Shown piece by piece: positions 7,840 through 16,480 of a DNA stretch of 64,000 nucleotides. The stretch spans positions 251,722 to 315,721 of the forward strand of contig JANQFH010000021.1 of assembly GCA_028277945.1 (NCBI GenBank), given 5' to 3'. Under the pieces are notes generated by a model. The model saw only the letters and a program-made list of their open reading frames with translations, searched no databases and had not been told where the DNA came from. Numbering within the stretch: the stretch's first letter is position 1; each line of letters opens with the position of its first letter. Made by a program: the position numbers and the translations under genes. The stretch comes from Oligoflexia bacterium (GTDB lineage: Bacteria; Bdellovibrionota_G; JANQFH01).

Positions 7840-8960
7840 GTCGTTACCGCATATTGAATCGTGTTGCTGTCGGTGGTATGGCGGAGATCTTTCGCGCTGA
7901 GACCAGCAGTGGCAAAATCATTGCCATTAAAAAGATTCTGCCGCAGCATACTGCAAATGATAAATTTATTAAGATGTTCTTTGATGAAGCGAAGATCATG
8001 ATCTCGCTGCGTCATCCTAACATTGTTCAGCTTTATGATTTCGGTAGGGTAGGAGATGACTACTTTCTGGCGTTGGAGTGGATTGAAGGCAAAGCGCTTA
8101 GCAGTATCATTTACCAGCAAAAGCGGCAGCGTATTCCTTTTCCGGTTGGCGTGGCTTGTTATACGATGCTCGAAATTCTCTGTGGTCTTGAGTATGCACA
8201 CAGCAGAAAAGACTCTTACAATCGAAACCTGGATATTGTGCATCGTGATATCAGTCCTCCTAACGTACTGATCTCGGTGGATGGAGACGTCAAGATAGCT
8301 GACTTTGGCATTGCCAAAGCAGCAAGCAACGTTAGCTTTACTAATCCCGGAGTATTGAAAGGAAAGTACAGTTATATGTCGCCTGAGCAGGCGAGTGGCT
8401 ACGAGTTAGACCAGCGCAGCGATATATACAGTTGTGGCACGCTCTTCTATGAATTGCTTGGCTCGGTCAGGCTCTTTCTAGGAGACACAGACGTGGACAC
8501 GTTAAACAACGTGCGTCGTAAGCGAGTGCCGCGGTTGATTAAACAGTTTCCATATATTCCAAGGCAGCTTGAGAAGATCATCATGCGAGCCCTGCAACGA
8601 AGCCTTAGTAAACGTTATCAAGATGCTGCATCCATGGCCAATGACTTGGAAAGGGTGTACGATCTCTACTATTCGTCAGACGACCGCGAGGCTTTGAAGG
8701 GGTTTTTCCAGTTTCTCTATCCACGCGCTCAGATCTATAGAGACAAGGAGAAAAAGAAGTCAGTCATAGAGTACTGGGGAACCCAGGTATTGCACATGTC
8801 TGTTCAGCGTCAGTCTAGGAAACACATCAGCAGTCGTGAGGTAGCCATCATGTCGATAGTCTTGCTTGTGGCATGTCTAGGTCTTTATTTTTTTTATGAC
8901 GATGTGGTAACGGTATTGCGGCACATTTTATCAAAGTTGCCAGCTTTTGCGGGAGGATAA
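7830..8960 (+). CDS. Membrane-anchored Ser/Thr protein kinase
   Basis: 376 residues; a TTG start overlaps the mutS stop by 10 bases, with AGGA upstream. The kinase domain covers about 5-275: GG(M)AEIF glycine-rich loop, Lys34 in AIKK, HRDISPPNVL at 138-147, DFG at 158-160 and an MSPEQ substrate-binding motif. All catalytic residues are present, so it should be active. A single membrane helix lies at about 345-367 near the C-terminus, with almost nothing beyond it, so there is no extracellular sensor. The catalytic loop spelling is of the myxobacterial type. FHA proteins encoded at 1-3056 are natural reader candidates, but that link is inference. Confidence 0.93.
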   Translation: MRIGRYRILNRVAVGGMAEIFRAETSSGKIIAIKKILPQHTANDKFIKMFFDEAKIMISLRHPNIVQLYDFGRVGDDYFLALEWIEGKALSSIIYQQKRQRIPFPVGVACYTMLEILCGLEYAHSRKDSYNRNLDIVHRDISPPNVLISVDGDVKIADFGIAKAASNVSFTNPGVLKGKYSYMSPEQASGYELDQRSDIYSCGTLFYELLGSVRLFLGDTDVDTLNNVRRKRVPRLIKQFPYIPRQLEKIIMRALQRSLSKRYQDAASMANDLERVYDLYYSSDDREALKGFFQFLYPRAQIYRDKEKKKSVIEYWGTQVLHMSVQRQSRKHISSREVAIMSIVLLVACLGLYFFYDDVVTVLRHILSKLPAFAGG

Positions 8961-8961
8961 A

Positions 8962-9210
8962 GTGCAGGGAAAGAATGTGGCAGTCTTTTTGAAGACCCCG
9001 CTGTTTAGGTTTCGTTACCTTATTGGCAAACAGGAACGGCAGTTGCTTGAGAATGTTGTTCGTGTTGAGGGAAAGGTCGTGGACGAAAAGACAGCGGGAA
9101 TTATGATCAAAGTAAAGGTGTTGAGTAACCTGAAGCAGAAGGAGACTAAACTCCCGTTTGAAACGATCTTTCTGCCATTCGACAAGGTAGACTTTATAAT
9201 CTTTCTCTGA
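8962..9210 (+). CDS. Small hypothetical protein coupled to kinase
   Basis: 82 residues from a GTG start, chosen because GGGAGGAT lies 4 bases before it; an upstream in-frame TTG would sit inside the kinase gene. The gene begins one base after the kinase stop. The sequence is basic at the N-terminus, then amphipathic (NVVRVEGKVVDEKTAGIMIKVK) and ends in aromatic and hydrophobic residues, looking like a small beta-rich cytoplasmic domain. I recognise no family. It converges with ricT, 9 bases away. Confidence 0.7.
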   Translation: MQGKNVAVFLKTPLFRFRYLIGKQERQLLENVVRVEGKVVDEKTAGIMIKVKVLSNLKQKETKLPFETIFLPFDKVDFIIFL

Positions 9211-9219
9211 GGCGAAATT

Positions 9220-10014
9220 TCAAATGAGATCTACAGGCTTCAGGCTGACGCTGCCTGCCTCTTCACCTAAGTCAACGGTAAAGCTTCCCCTTAGGATCTC
9301 AACGCTTTTTACTTTACCGGCACCTAGTTTGGTTTCTATCCTTTTGCCGACCCTTGGCAGGTTTTTGGCGAGTTCATGGTAGGTATCGAGTTCATAGGTT
9401 AAACAGCAACGTAGACGACCGCAACCTCCAGAAACCTTTTCTGGATTAAGGCTGAGATTTTGGGTTTTTGCCATTTTGATGGATACCGGCTTAAAGCTGG
9501 TCAGGAAACTTGCACAACAGTATTCGCGTCCACAGACACCGATACCGCCAACCATGCCGGCGGCATCACGGACACCGATCTGGTTCATTTCAACAGTCAT
9601 GCCGAGTTCTTGGTTGAGCCGCTTCACCAGATGGCGAAAGTCAATACGATTTTCCGAATGAAAGTAGTAGGTTACTTTTCCGCCGCCGAGAGTAAACTGC
9701 GCCTTAACGAGCTTCATCGGCAGCTCCATCTCCCGGGCGATTTTTTGGCAGATGGAAAAGGCGTCTAATTCACGGCGCTGGTTACGTTTAATCTGCTGAT
9801 GGTCATTGTTGGTAGCGATGCGGATGATTGGTGGTAGTTTTTTTGCCGTCTTGGCATCATCTAAGAAATTGTCTTTTAAGTGGAGGACTTTGCCCAAGGC
9901 ATTGCCACTCTCGGTTTTGACAACCACGGTATCGCCGTTTGCAAGTTCGAGATCGCCAGCATCAAAGTAGTGTACCTTGCTGGGTTGGTTAAACTGTACG
10001 CCTACAGGTTTCAT
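9220..10014 (-). CDS. ricT: PSP1-domain protein RicT
   Basis: 264 residues with the PSP1 C-terminal domain. The diagnostic cysteine pairs CGREYCC (about residue 160) and CGRLRCC (about 200) are intact; in the Bacillus RicAFT (YaaT) complex they bind iron-sulfur clusters. In Bacillus that complex supports RNase Y-dependent RNA maturation and phosphorelay control. It lies directly downstream of holB and tmk, a neighbourhood that recurs in many bacteria. The start ATG has a weak AAGAG ribosome site and a 9-base gap to holB. Confidence 0.9.
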   Translation of the reverse strand: MKPVGVQFNQPSKVHYFDAGDLELANGDTVVVKTESGNALGKVLHLKDNFLDDAKTAKKLPPIIRIATNNDHQQIKRNQRRELDAFSICQKIAREMELPMKLVKAQFTLGGGKVTYYFHSENRIDFRHLVKRLNQELGMTVEMNQIGVRDAAGMVGGIGVCGREYCCASFLTSFKPVSIKMAKTQNLSLNPEKVSGGCGRLRCCLTYELDTYHELAKNLPRVGKRIETKLGAGKVKSVEILRGSFTVDLGEEAGSVSLKPVDLI

Positions 10015-10023
10015 GCTCTTATC

Positions 10024-11052
10024 TTAACGGCCGCCTTGGGCCTTGGCAAGAGCCTGTTCCAAGCCGGTGAGGAGGTGTTCGACGGCAATTTTACGGTTGG
10101 CATAACCTCGCTGAATGGCATTGAGAGTATGATCGGTTCTTTGCAATAACGCTAGGATATTCTCCTGGTCAAAGTGGCTGGCAATGGTTTGCAGGCTGTT
10201 TTTGGCTTTGCTATGTAAAAGTGTATCTGCATGGATGCCCTCTTTAAGAAAACACAGATCGCGTAGCATTGACTGCAGTAGTGCCAACCGTCGTGGTAGG
10301 GTGGCATCGTTTTCTAGCAACATGGACGCGAGCTTCCAGAGCGCGGTCGAAGTCGTTTTCAGAGTTTCTGAATTGCCTGGCTTACCATAGATTTCTCCGA
10401 GTAGTTTCAACAATCGATCGCACTCTTGGGCAATGACGTTGCTTTTTTCACGTACGGCTTCATGGTTTTCCCAGCTCTCTTCGCCGAGGTGGGTCAGTAG
10501 CGCGGCATCCTCATCAGGTATACCGAGGATGCTGGCACGCTCTTTTCCACTCAATGGGTTGAAACGTATGCGTTTACAACGTGAAAGGATAGTTGGTAAC
10601 AGCGTTGCCGGCCGGGAGCTAATAAGAATTAAAAGTGTTTTTTCTGGCGGCTCTTCGAGGACTTTCAATAAAGCATTAGCAGCAAAACGATTCATACAGT
10701 CAGCATCGTCCACTATCAAGGCACGTACAGGTGATTCCAATGGTGGATACTGTAAATGCACGATAGCCTCACGGATCCTATCAATGTTGATAACATGTTT
10801 TTCCGGAGAGATTTCCAAGAGATCAGGGTGGGAACGGCGCGAAATTTTTTTGCAGTGGGAACACTGGTTGCAGGGCTGCTGCTGTGAAGTTTGGCAGAAG
10901 AGGGTCTTCAGCATGAGCTGAGCTGCTGTGTGTTTGCCAACGGATCTTGGCCCTTCGAATAGATAGCTGCCGGTATGTTGTTTTTCAATAAACTCGTGTT
11001 GTAGGGTTTTGATGGCGCGTTTCTGGCCTATTATGGTTGCGTGTGAGTTCAT
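10024..11052 (-). CDS. holB: DNA polymerase III delta' subunit
   Basis: 342 residues. The AAA+ clamp-loader module shows GPRSVGKHT (a Walker A-like loop at about 35-43), four cysteines of the clamp-loader zinc site (C at about 53, 61, 64 and 67, as CNQCSHC), VDDADCMNRFAANALLKVLEEPP in the position of the delta' DEAD-like box, and SRCKRIRF (SRC arginine-finger motif). It loads the beta clamp with delta and tau/gamma. The altered Walker A loop fits the non-hydrolysing delta' subunit. The ATG is preceded by GAGG at proper spacing and lies 9 bases after tmk. Confidence 0.92.
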   Translation of the reverse strand: MNSHATIIGQKRAIKTLQHEFIEKQHTGSYLFEGPRSVGKHTAAQLMLKTLFCQTSQQQPCNQCSHCKKISRRSHPDLLEISPEKHVINIDRIREAIVHLQYPPLESPVRALIVDDADCMNRFAANALLKVLEEPPEKTLLILISSRPATLLPTILSRCKRIRFNPLSGKERASILGIPDEDAALLTHLGEESWENHEAVREKSNVIAQECDRLLKLLGEIYGKPGNSETLKTTSTALWKLASMLLENDATLPRRLALLQSMLRDLCFLKEGIHADTLLHSKAKNSLQTIASHFDQENILALLQRTDHTLNAIQRGYANRKIAVEHLLTGLEQALAKAQGGR

Positions 11053-11061
11053 TGGCGTGCC

Positions 11062-11721
11062 TCAGTCTTCATTTGTGAGTTTTGGCAGCAGTAGCTTCAT
11101 GATAGCCGCATGGACCTCTGTAACAGGTTGACCGGCATCGACAACACAGATCCTCGTTGGTTCACTCTCTGCGAGCTGGAGATAACCTTGTCGTACACTC
11201 TCGTGAAAAGAGAGATCGTAGCTCTCAATGCGATCGGGTTCCCTTGCCGTCTTTCTCTGTAAGATGCGTTGCCGTCCAATGGCAACAGGAACGTCGAGAA
11301 TGAAGGTCAAGTCAGGTACTAGCTTGTCAGTTACTGCTTGGTTTAACCTGTGGATAAAGTTAAGGTCAACGCCACGGCTAAAACCTTGATAGACGGTACT
11401 GGCGTCGTAGTAGCGGTCACAGAGAACAGTCTGGGATGCTTCTATGGCTGGATGGATCACCGCGGTAACGTGTTGGTGCCGAGCAGCGCTAAAGAGCAGA
11501 AACTCGCTTAGGGGTGTCATGGCCAGATCCTTTGCGTGCAGGAGAATGTCACGAATCGCCTCGCCTAACGGGGTACCCCCAGGTTCACGCGTTACAACAC
11601 AGGGTATCTGTCTTTGCAGTAGGGCTTTCTCGGCTAGGCGGACCTGAGTACTCTTGCCACAGCCTTCGATGCCCTCGAAGGTGATTAATAGTCCTCGTTT
11701 TGCCACAGTGCTTAGGGGCAT
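11062..11721 (-). CDS. tmk: Thymidylate kinase
   Basis: 219 residues, standard length. The P-loop FEGIEGCGKSTQ is at about 15-26, the DR(Y) motif is CDRYYDASTVYQG near residue 100, and a LID region RKTAREPDRIE lies near 155. It phosphorylates dTMP to dTDP in dTTP synthesis. First gene of tmk-holB-ricT. A perfect dyad lies immediately upstream of the start codon (separate entry), and the divergent gene begins on the other side. Confidence 0.95.
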   Translation of the reverse strand: MPLSTVAKRGLLITFEGIEGCGKSTQVRLAEKALLQRQIPCVVTREPGGTPLGEAIRDILLHAKDLAMTPLSEFLLFSAARHQHVTAVIHPAIEASQTVLCDRYYDASTVYQGFSRGVDLNFIHRLNQAVTDKLVPDLTFILDVPVAIGRQRILQRKTAREPDRIESYDLSFHESVRQGYLQLAESEPTRICVVDAGQPVTEVHAAIMKLLLPKLTNED

Positions 11722-11722
11722 G

Positions 11723-11755
11723 GCCCTAGAGCTAACCGCAAAGTTGCTCTAGGGC
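11723..11755. promoter_or_regulatory. 10-13-10 inverted repeat in tmk upstream region
   Basis: GCCCTAGAGC (11723-11732) and GCTCTAGGGC (11746-11755) are exact inverted copies separated by 13 bases. The left arm stops one base from the tmk ATG. It could be an operator or a hairpin in the tmk leader. The symmetry is certain, the role unknown. Confidence 0.45.
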
Positions 11756-11792
11756 AATGAAAATTGCTGCCGACTGGGGTGTGGCTAACTCG

Positions 11793-11821
11793 TTGACAAA
11801 AAAAGAGAAAGGTGCTATTTC
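11793..11821 (+). promoter_or_regulatory. Promoter for the envelope gene cluster
   Basis: TTGACA (11793-11798), a 17-base spacer and TATTTC (11816-11821) form a sigma70-like promoter. It falls inside the longest reading of the next gene, which argues that the true start is the signal-peptide ATG at 11847, about 20 bases downstream of the predicted transcription start. Confidence 0.5.
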
Positions 11822-11846
11822 TGATGCGTTGAGTTATAGGCTAGCT

Positions 11847-12527
11847 ATGCGTATTATGCTGCAATTATTATATTTTTTGGCTTTGTGGCTGATCCCCTCA
11901 CCTTGGACAGTAGAGACCGTGGCTGAGGAGAGTCCGATCTTCGACGACTGGCTTGATCATCCCTATACCAAATACCGTTACAGCTCCGAGAAGAAGGATA
12001 CGGCTGCAGGGTCAGAGGCGGAGAGTGTGCCACCCATTGATTTTACCGGCCACTATAAGGTTGGTGATAAGCTCATTTTTTATAATCAGGGTCTCGGCAC
12101 CTTTGAACAACGTGCGAACCTCTCAGGGGGTGGATCTAAAGAGTCAACGACAGTGACGCAGAGGCCGCCTAGCCGTTTGGACGTGTCCGATTCCTCGACT
12201 ACTAACGGAAAAGGAGATGAACCAAGCGGTGTCGCGCCGTTGATCACTTTTGTTGCTGCTCAACAACAGAGCTGTGCAACCTGGTCTCATCCACTAAAGC
12301 AGTATCGATTTCGCAGTAGCGCTCTTTGTCAGGTAGATCTTGAGAACACCATAGAAAGGGTTTTGACAGGTCTGGATTGGGAGGGTGAACAGCTTGATCG
12401 TCTATTTGTTACCCACACGAGTGCCGACAGACATTTTCTCACCTCGTCAACAAAGCTACGTCGGCCGCGGCTGCGGCAAGCTCTTGAATCGATGTCCCAA
12501 CGTGGCTGCAACTGTGTTATACCTTAG
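11847..12527 (+). CDS. Hypothetical exported protein
   Basis: 226 residues from the ATG at 11847, chosen because it opens a signal peptide (RIMLQLLYFLALWLIPSP) and lies just downstream of a promoter; a longer reading from 11757 is possible. The mature part has an early acidic stretch, a Ser/Thr/Gly-rich low-complexity segment at about 85-135 and four cysteines in the C-terminal half. No family is recognised. It is the first gene of the plus-strand envelope cluster; the next gene starts 64 bases on. Confidence 0.6.
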   Translation: MRIMLQLLYFLALWLIPSPWTVETVAEESPIFDDWLDHPYTKYRYSSEKKDTAAGSEAESVPPIDFTGHYKVGDKLIFYNQGLGTFEQRANLSGGGSKESTTVTQRPPSRLDVSDSSTTNGKGDEPSGVAPLITFVAAQQQSCATWSHPLKQYRFRSSALCQVDLENTIERVLTGLDWEGEQLDRLFVTHTSADRHFLTSSTKLRRPRLRQALESMSQRGCNCVIP

Positions 12528-12591
12528 CTCTGGATGCGTATGCTAGCAATGTGCAGATTATTCGTGCCTTTTTTAGGGTAGAATTACGGTT

Positions 12592-14916
12592 GTGAAGCGT
12601 TGGGCTGCTCGTCGTCGTGGTCTAATCTGGGCTGTACTCGCTCTCATAGCGATTTTCATTGTCCTCGTGCTGCTCTACTTTTTTCGCCAGCAGTGGCGTG
12701 GTTTACCGCAGGGTAAAGGCGTTGCTGAGCTGACATTTAAACACCGGCGCGTCGAGGCTCGTCGTGCTGGAAAGATCAACTGGCAAAATGCTGTCATCAA
12801 ACAGAATTTTTTTGATGGTGATGCGGTTAAGACTGCCACCGCGGCAGCTGCGGTGATTCGTTTTATCAATGCAGAGAGTATCCGTGTCGATGAAAACTCC
12901 CTTGTCATTATTCGTGCCCCAGAAGCCGGAACCGGTAGACTTGCTGACTATACTCTAGAGATCCTCAGCGGTGCTGTCCAGGTGACTCCCAAAAAATCAG
13001 GCCTGCGCATTCAGAGCCCAGTTGGTACGGCGACTGTCAGGCCAGCACCAACCTCACAAAAACGTAGTGATGTGATTATTAGAGTAGAGGAAGACCAATC
13101 TCTCTCCGTGGCTGCTTTGGAGGGTAAGACCATTACGGCGATTGCCAACAAAACTCTTGAAATCAAAAAAGGCGAGGCTGTGTTGTTACAGCAAACTACC
13201 GAGGTAACCCCTGAGGCAGTAATAGAATTGCCGTCAATCCCAACGCTTATGCAACCACTCGATCAAGCTGAGTTTGTTTTGTTACCAGGGCAACAGGCAG
13301 AGAAAATTGAATTGACCGTACCGGTTTTAGCTGAACAAAGCCATATTCAGGTGTCACGTGATGTTGAGTTTAATGATTTGGTGTTGAACCGTTATGGTTC
13401 GGATTCAACATGGACGCTCGAGGGCCTTACGGCGGGAACCTATTATTGGCGAGCTGCCGCAGTGGATGCGCAGAATCTCCACGGCCCGTTTACCGCACCC
13501 CGTAGTTTTACGGTTTCGCCAGCTCCACCACAGCCCCCTGTAGATACGGTGCTTAACGTAATCCAACTTCTACCCTCCGCCCAGTTGTTTCAAGGAGAGT
13601 CAACAACCGGCTCAGCAATAAAGACTGGCACACAGATCAATGGTGGCCAGCGTCTATCTCTCTCTCCAAATGGTGTAGTGCAGTTAGCGTTTGTAGCAGA
13701 CGAAAGCACAGATCTGCAACTTCGTAGTTTTAGCCAGGTGAGGTTCCATGCGATTCAAAGAGAGAGTGACGGTCGCCTGCGTACAGATCTCGAGCTCCAG
13801 AGAGGGGCGATGATCATTGCAATCGAACCCAAAAGAGAAAAAGTGATACAACATAAAGTTCGCATTGGTGAGGCTGTATTTCGTTTTTCTCAGCAGAATG
13901 TCATTGGCAACAAGCGCGTCGAGATTTTTGCGGAGAAGCTCTCATCCGGCCAATATCGTTTGGTAGTGCTCCGTGGTGGCTACAGTTTTGACATAGGAGG
14001 TAAAAGGGCTCTGTTGGCAGGAGAGCAGATTGATAACGTTAGCGGAGAGGGCGGCTCTGCAGACATCGCCAGCATGGCTATGCCCGTGACCGCAGACAGT
14101 GATACGACGGTGTTTTATCGCGGGGAAATGCCGCTGCTGAGCTTTAGCGCTCCTGCAGGTCGACAGCCCGCACGGTTTGAAATCAGTCGAAATGCTCAAT
14201 TCACCCAGGTTGTTCTTAGTGAGCCAGTCGTAGACGACAACCTTACGACCATACTGCACGACAGAGGACGGTACTACTGGCGTTATTATGGCAAGGATGA
14301 CAAACCATATTCCACCCGTCTTCTCAAAATACAAAGAGAGGAAAATCCACCAGGTCTTGGTCAGCCCCTTCGAGTAACTGACAATGCCCTGGAAACTATT
14401 GCCTATTACTTTGGTATTGCCCCGCAAATCCAATGGCGCTGGCAGAGACATCCCAGAGCAGTTGGTTATCAGTTAGAGTTGTTTGCTGATCCTGATCTAG
14501 CCAAGAGAATATTTACTAGTGAAAGAATACGGCAGCCGCAACTCGATGTTGTCATCGACGCGATTCGGTTTGGTGAGTACTTTTGGCGGGTAAAGTACCT
14601 AGACTACCGAGGGCGTCATTTAGAAACTTCGTCAGTGTATAAAATCCATTTTCGTTTTCCCGAAGATATTCCGGCAATGGTTCTGCTGCATCCACAGACC
14701 AACCTGCAGAGTTCAAAGACAAAAATTCGACTGCGTGGCTTGGTGCATATGGAAGGAGGTCGTCTCGACATTGCCGGTAAACCGACGCCTACCACGGAGA
14801 CGGGCGAGTTTTACCACACCACAGCGCTTAAACCAGGCGAGAACCTCGTGCAGTTCCGTCTGCGCCATGAGGACGGATCGGTCACGATCAGCCAGAAAAA
14901 AGTGTTTGTATTTTAA
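12592..14916 (+). CDS. FecR-domain protein with FN3-like modules
   Basis: 774 residues from GTG. A basic N-terminus and one membrane helix (about 12-32) leave the rest in the periplasm. A FecR-type domain occupies about 60-145 (FFDGDAVKTATAAAAVIRF, then LEILSGAVQVTPK). A fibronectin-III-like module follows at about 215-310 (GLTAGTYYWRAAAVDA), then a second FecR-like region at about 320-480 and two more FN3-like modules with YYWRYY and EYFWRVKY. The FecR name comes from ferric citrate signalling, but such domains are common in envelope proteins with no sigma factor nearby, as here. A TAGAAT box ends 7 bases before GTG and no good ribosome site is visible. Function unknown. Confidence 0.8.
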   Translation: MKRWAARRRGLIWAVLALIAIFIVLVLLYFFRQQWRGLPQGKGVAELTFKHRRVEARRAGKINWQNAVIKQNFFDGDAVKTATAAAAVIRFINAESIRVDENSLVIIRAPEAGTGRLADYTLEILSGAVQVTPKKSGLRIQSPVGTATVRPAPTSQKRSDVIIRVEEDQSLSVAALEGKTITAIANKTLEIKKGEAVLLQQTTEVTPEAVIELPSIPTLMQPLDQAEFVLLPGQQAEKIELTVPVLAEQSHIQVSRDVEFNDLVLNRYGSDSTWTLEGLTAGTYYWRAAAVDAQNLHGPFTAPRSFTVSPAPPQPPVDTVLNVIQLLPSAQLFQGESTTGSAIKTGTQINGGQRLSLSPNGVVQLAFVADESTDLQLRSFSQVRFHAIQRESDGRLRTDLELQRGAMIIAIEPKREKVIQHKVRIGEAVFRFSQQNVIGNKRVEIFAEKLSSGQYRLVVLRGGYSFDIGGKRALLAGEQIDNVSGEGGSADIASMAMPVTADSDTTVFYRGEMPLLSFSAPAGRQPARFEISRNAQFTQVVLSEPVVDDNLTTILHDRGRYYWRYYGKDDKPYSTRLLKIQREENPPGLGQPLRVTDNALETIAYYFGIAPQIQWRWQRHPRAVGYQLELFADPDLAKRIFTSERIRQPQLDVVIDAIRFGEYFWRVKYLDYRGRHLETSSVYKIHFRFPEDIPAMVLLHPQTNLQSSKTKIRLRGLVHMEGGRLDIAGKPTPTTETGEFYHTTALKPGENLVQFRLRHEDGSVTISQKKVFVF

Positions 14917-15003
14917 ATTTAATAATTACAGGTAGTTAGCAGCGAAGAGGCATGCTCTGGCGTAGCAGTGTGGCCATCGCTCAGAGGCCATAGGCGGGCG
15001 AGT

Positions 15004-15009
15004 TATAAT
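15004..15009 (+). promoter_or_regulatory. TATAAT box before FecR gene 2
   Basis: The 162-base gap before the second FecR gene holds a perfect TATAAT. No matching -35 box is seen 16-18 bases upstream. It may start an internal transcript about 60 bases ahead of the next ATG. Only the box itself is supported. Confidence 0.3.
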
Positions 15010-15078
15010 AAGGTAAAATAATAAGACATCCGCCTCCAGCGAATTTTTTTGCCTATCCAAGGGGGAGGAATGCCTACC

Positions 15079-16467
15079 ATGCGTGGTTTTTTCTTTGTGA
15101 TAGCGACAAGTTGTCTTTTTGCGCTTAACAACATCGGGTTTGCCGAGCCAGCGACCCAGAAGCCGGTTGCCTATCTCAATACGGTTCAGGGTACTGTACA
15201 GGTTATCTCTCAAGGTGCACCGATAAGACAACCGAGTCCAGGAGTTCCGTTATTTTTCGGAGATCAGGTAAGTACCTCTCTAGGAAGCCGAGTGGAACTC
15301 TACATTCCTGGCAGTGGCATTGTCAGTGTCGGTACCGATTCGCAACTCGACTTTGTGCTGCAAGCCAATCAGAGTGGCCAGAATCCGATGTTACTGCTCA
15401 AACTGACAAAGGGTACCCTACGTGCTGTATTTGATACCCAGCAATCAACCATAAGGATCGAAACCCCCTATTTGGCTGCCGATGTTCACGGGACACGAGT
15501 CATATTTTCTGAAGAGGCAGTAAGCCTGCTTGAAGGTCGCCTGCAGGTTTACCCAAAAGACCGAAAAGGGCCGATTGAACTCTTCAGTGGGGATGCATAT
15601 GTGCAAGGAGCGGTTAAACCCATCCCCTTTGACAAACTGAGAGTGTTAGAACACTCCTACGATGGCATTGTTGAGCAAACTCCTTATGTGGTAACGCATG
15701 AGCAGTTGGCAGCCATGGTTGTCAAAGAGCTCGGGCACCATTTGCCTGAAGGGTGGAACGCTTATTCTGAAGAGCTCTATTTCAGCCTGCTATCTGGAAG
15801 CCCTGTTGTTGTCGATGCTACCGGATTCCAAGCTCTGGACAGAGAGGCCATCCAATACCGTACGGTCAAGGGAGAACAGGTTATCTATGCAGTCAAGGCT
15901 GCCACCTTGTCTACTTATTTGGCGGTACCAACAAGTGAGTTCTTTCTTAAGGCAACTCGCAGTGGTGGTCCGCAGTACTACACACTGTCACGCCACCCTA
16001 CGGTCTTGTCCAAATCAACTTGGTCTCTGCGGGCTGTTAGGGTTGGTCCCTTTGACCTTAACCCAGGTATCTATCGCTTACGTGTATCGCTGCCAGAAGG
16101 AGGCATGCTTGCTAGTGTAGCCTCTGCAGTGGTACAGCCCAAAAGTGTGGAACCGGAAGGTGGTTGGCGTAAAGACACGATAGTGCGACATGAGCAGCTC
16201 TCGCAGATTTTGAATCAGATCTTAGAGAGCCGGCCAAAATTATCCCCAGAACGACTAGCCTCTATACGGAAACAGTTCAGTTTTGGTCAGCCTCAAGATG
16301 TTGTCTACGGCAAGGATGCACTCTTGAACCTGGCTGTTCTAAGAGAGACGGAACCGCTGATGGTACTTCCACTGGGAGTTCCGAAAGCCAAACCACCAGC
16401 AGGCCTGGTAGGTGCGGATAGTTCTAGTTCTGCGGTGAGCCCGATATTGCCCACAGATCTTGAATGA
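15079..16467 (+). CDS. Secreted FecR-domain protein
   Basis: 462 residues from the ATG at 15079, chosen for GGGGGAGG 10 bases upstream and the signal peptide MRGFFFVIATSCLFALNNIG. The FecR domain lies at about 30-130: VAYLNTVQGTVQVI, LFFGDQVSTSLGSRVEL and LLKLTKGTLRAVFD. Residues about 130-190 continue as a second strand-rich part (ETPYLAADVHGTRVIF, a typical FecR tail). The C-terminal half is unknown and ends in a Pro/Ser-rich tail. It is likely periplasmic or surface-exposed. The stop lies 13 bases before the chosen start of the next lipoprotein gene. Confidence 0.82.
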   Translation: MRGFFFVIATSCLFALNNIGFAEPATQKPVAYLNTVQGTVQVISQGAPIRQPSPGVPLFFGDQVSTSLGSRVELYIPGSGIVSVGTDSQLDFVLQANQSGQNPMLLLKLTKGTLRAVFDTQQSTIRIETPYLAADVHGTRVIFSEEAVSLLEGRLQVYPKDRKGPIELFSGDAYVQGAVKPIPFDKLRVLEHSYDGIVEQTPYVVTHEQLAAMVVKELGHHLPEGWNAYSEELYFSLLSGSPVVVDATGFQALDREAIQYRTVKGEQVIYAVKAATLSTYLAVPTSEFFLKATRSGGPQYYTLSRHPTVLSKSTWSLRAVRVGPFDLNPGIYRLRVSLPEGGMLASVASAVVQPKSVEPEGGWRKDTIVRHEQLSQILNQILESRPKLSPERLASIRKQFSFGQPQDVVYGKDALLNLAVLRETEPLMVLPLGVPKAKPPAGLVGADSSSSAVSPILPTDLE

Positions 16468-16480
16468 GGAGTTGTTAGCG

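Noticed and set aside
10433-10921. 162-codon plus-strand open frame inside holB
   Set aside because: Antisense to a clear clamp-loader gene, Ser/Arg-rich composition typical of antisense frames.
11757-11846. Longer start for the hypothetical exported protein
   Set aside because: It would hide the signal peptide inside the protein and place a good promoter within the coding region.
13942-14451. 169-codon minus-strand open frame inside the FecR gene
   Set aside because: No recognisable domain, no ribosome site and fully inside a well-supported gene.
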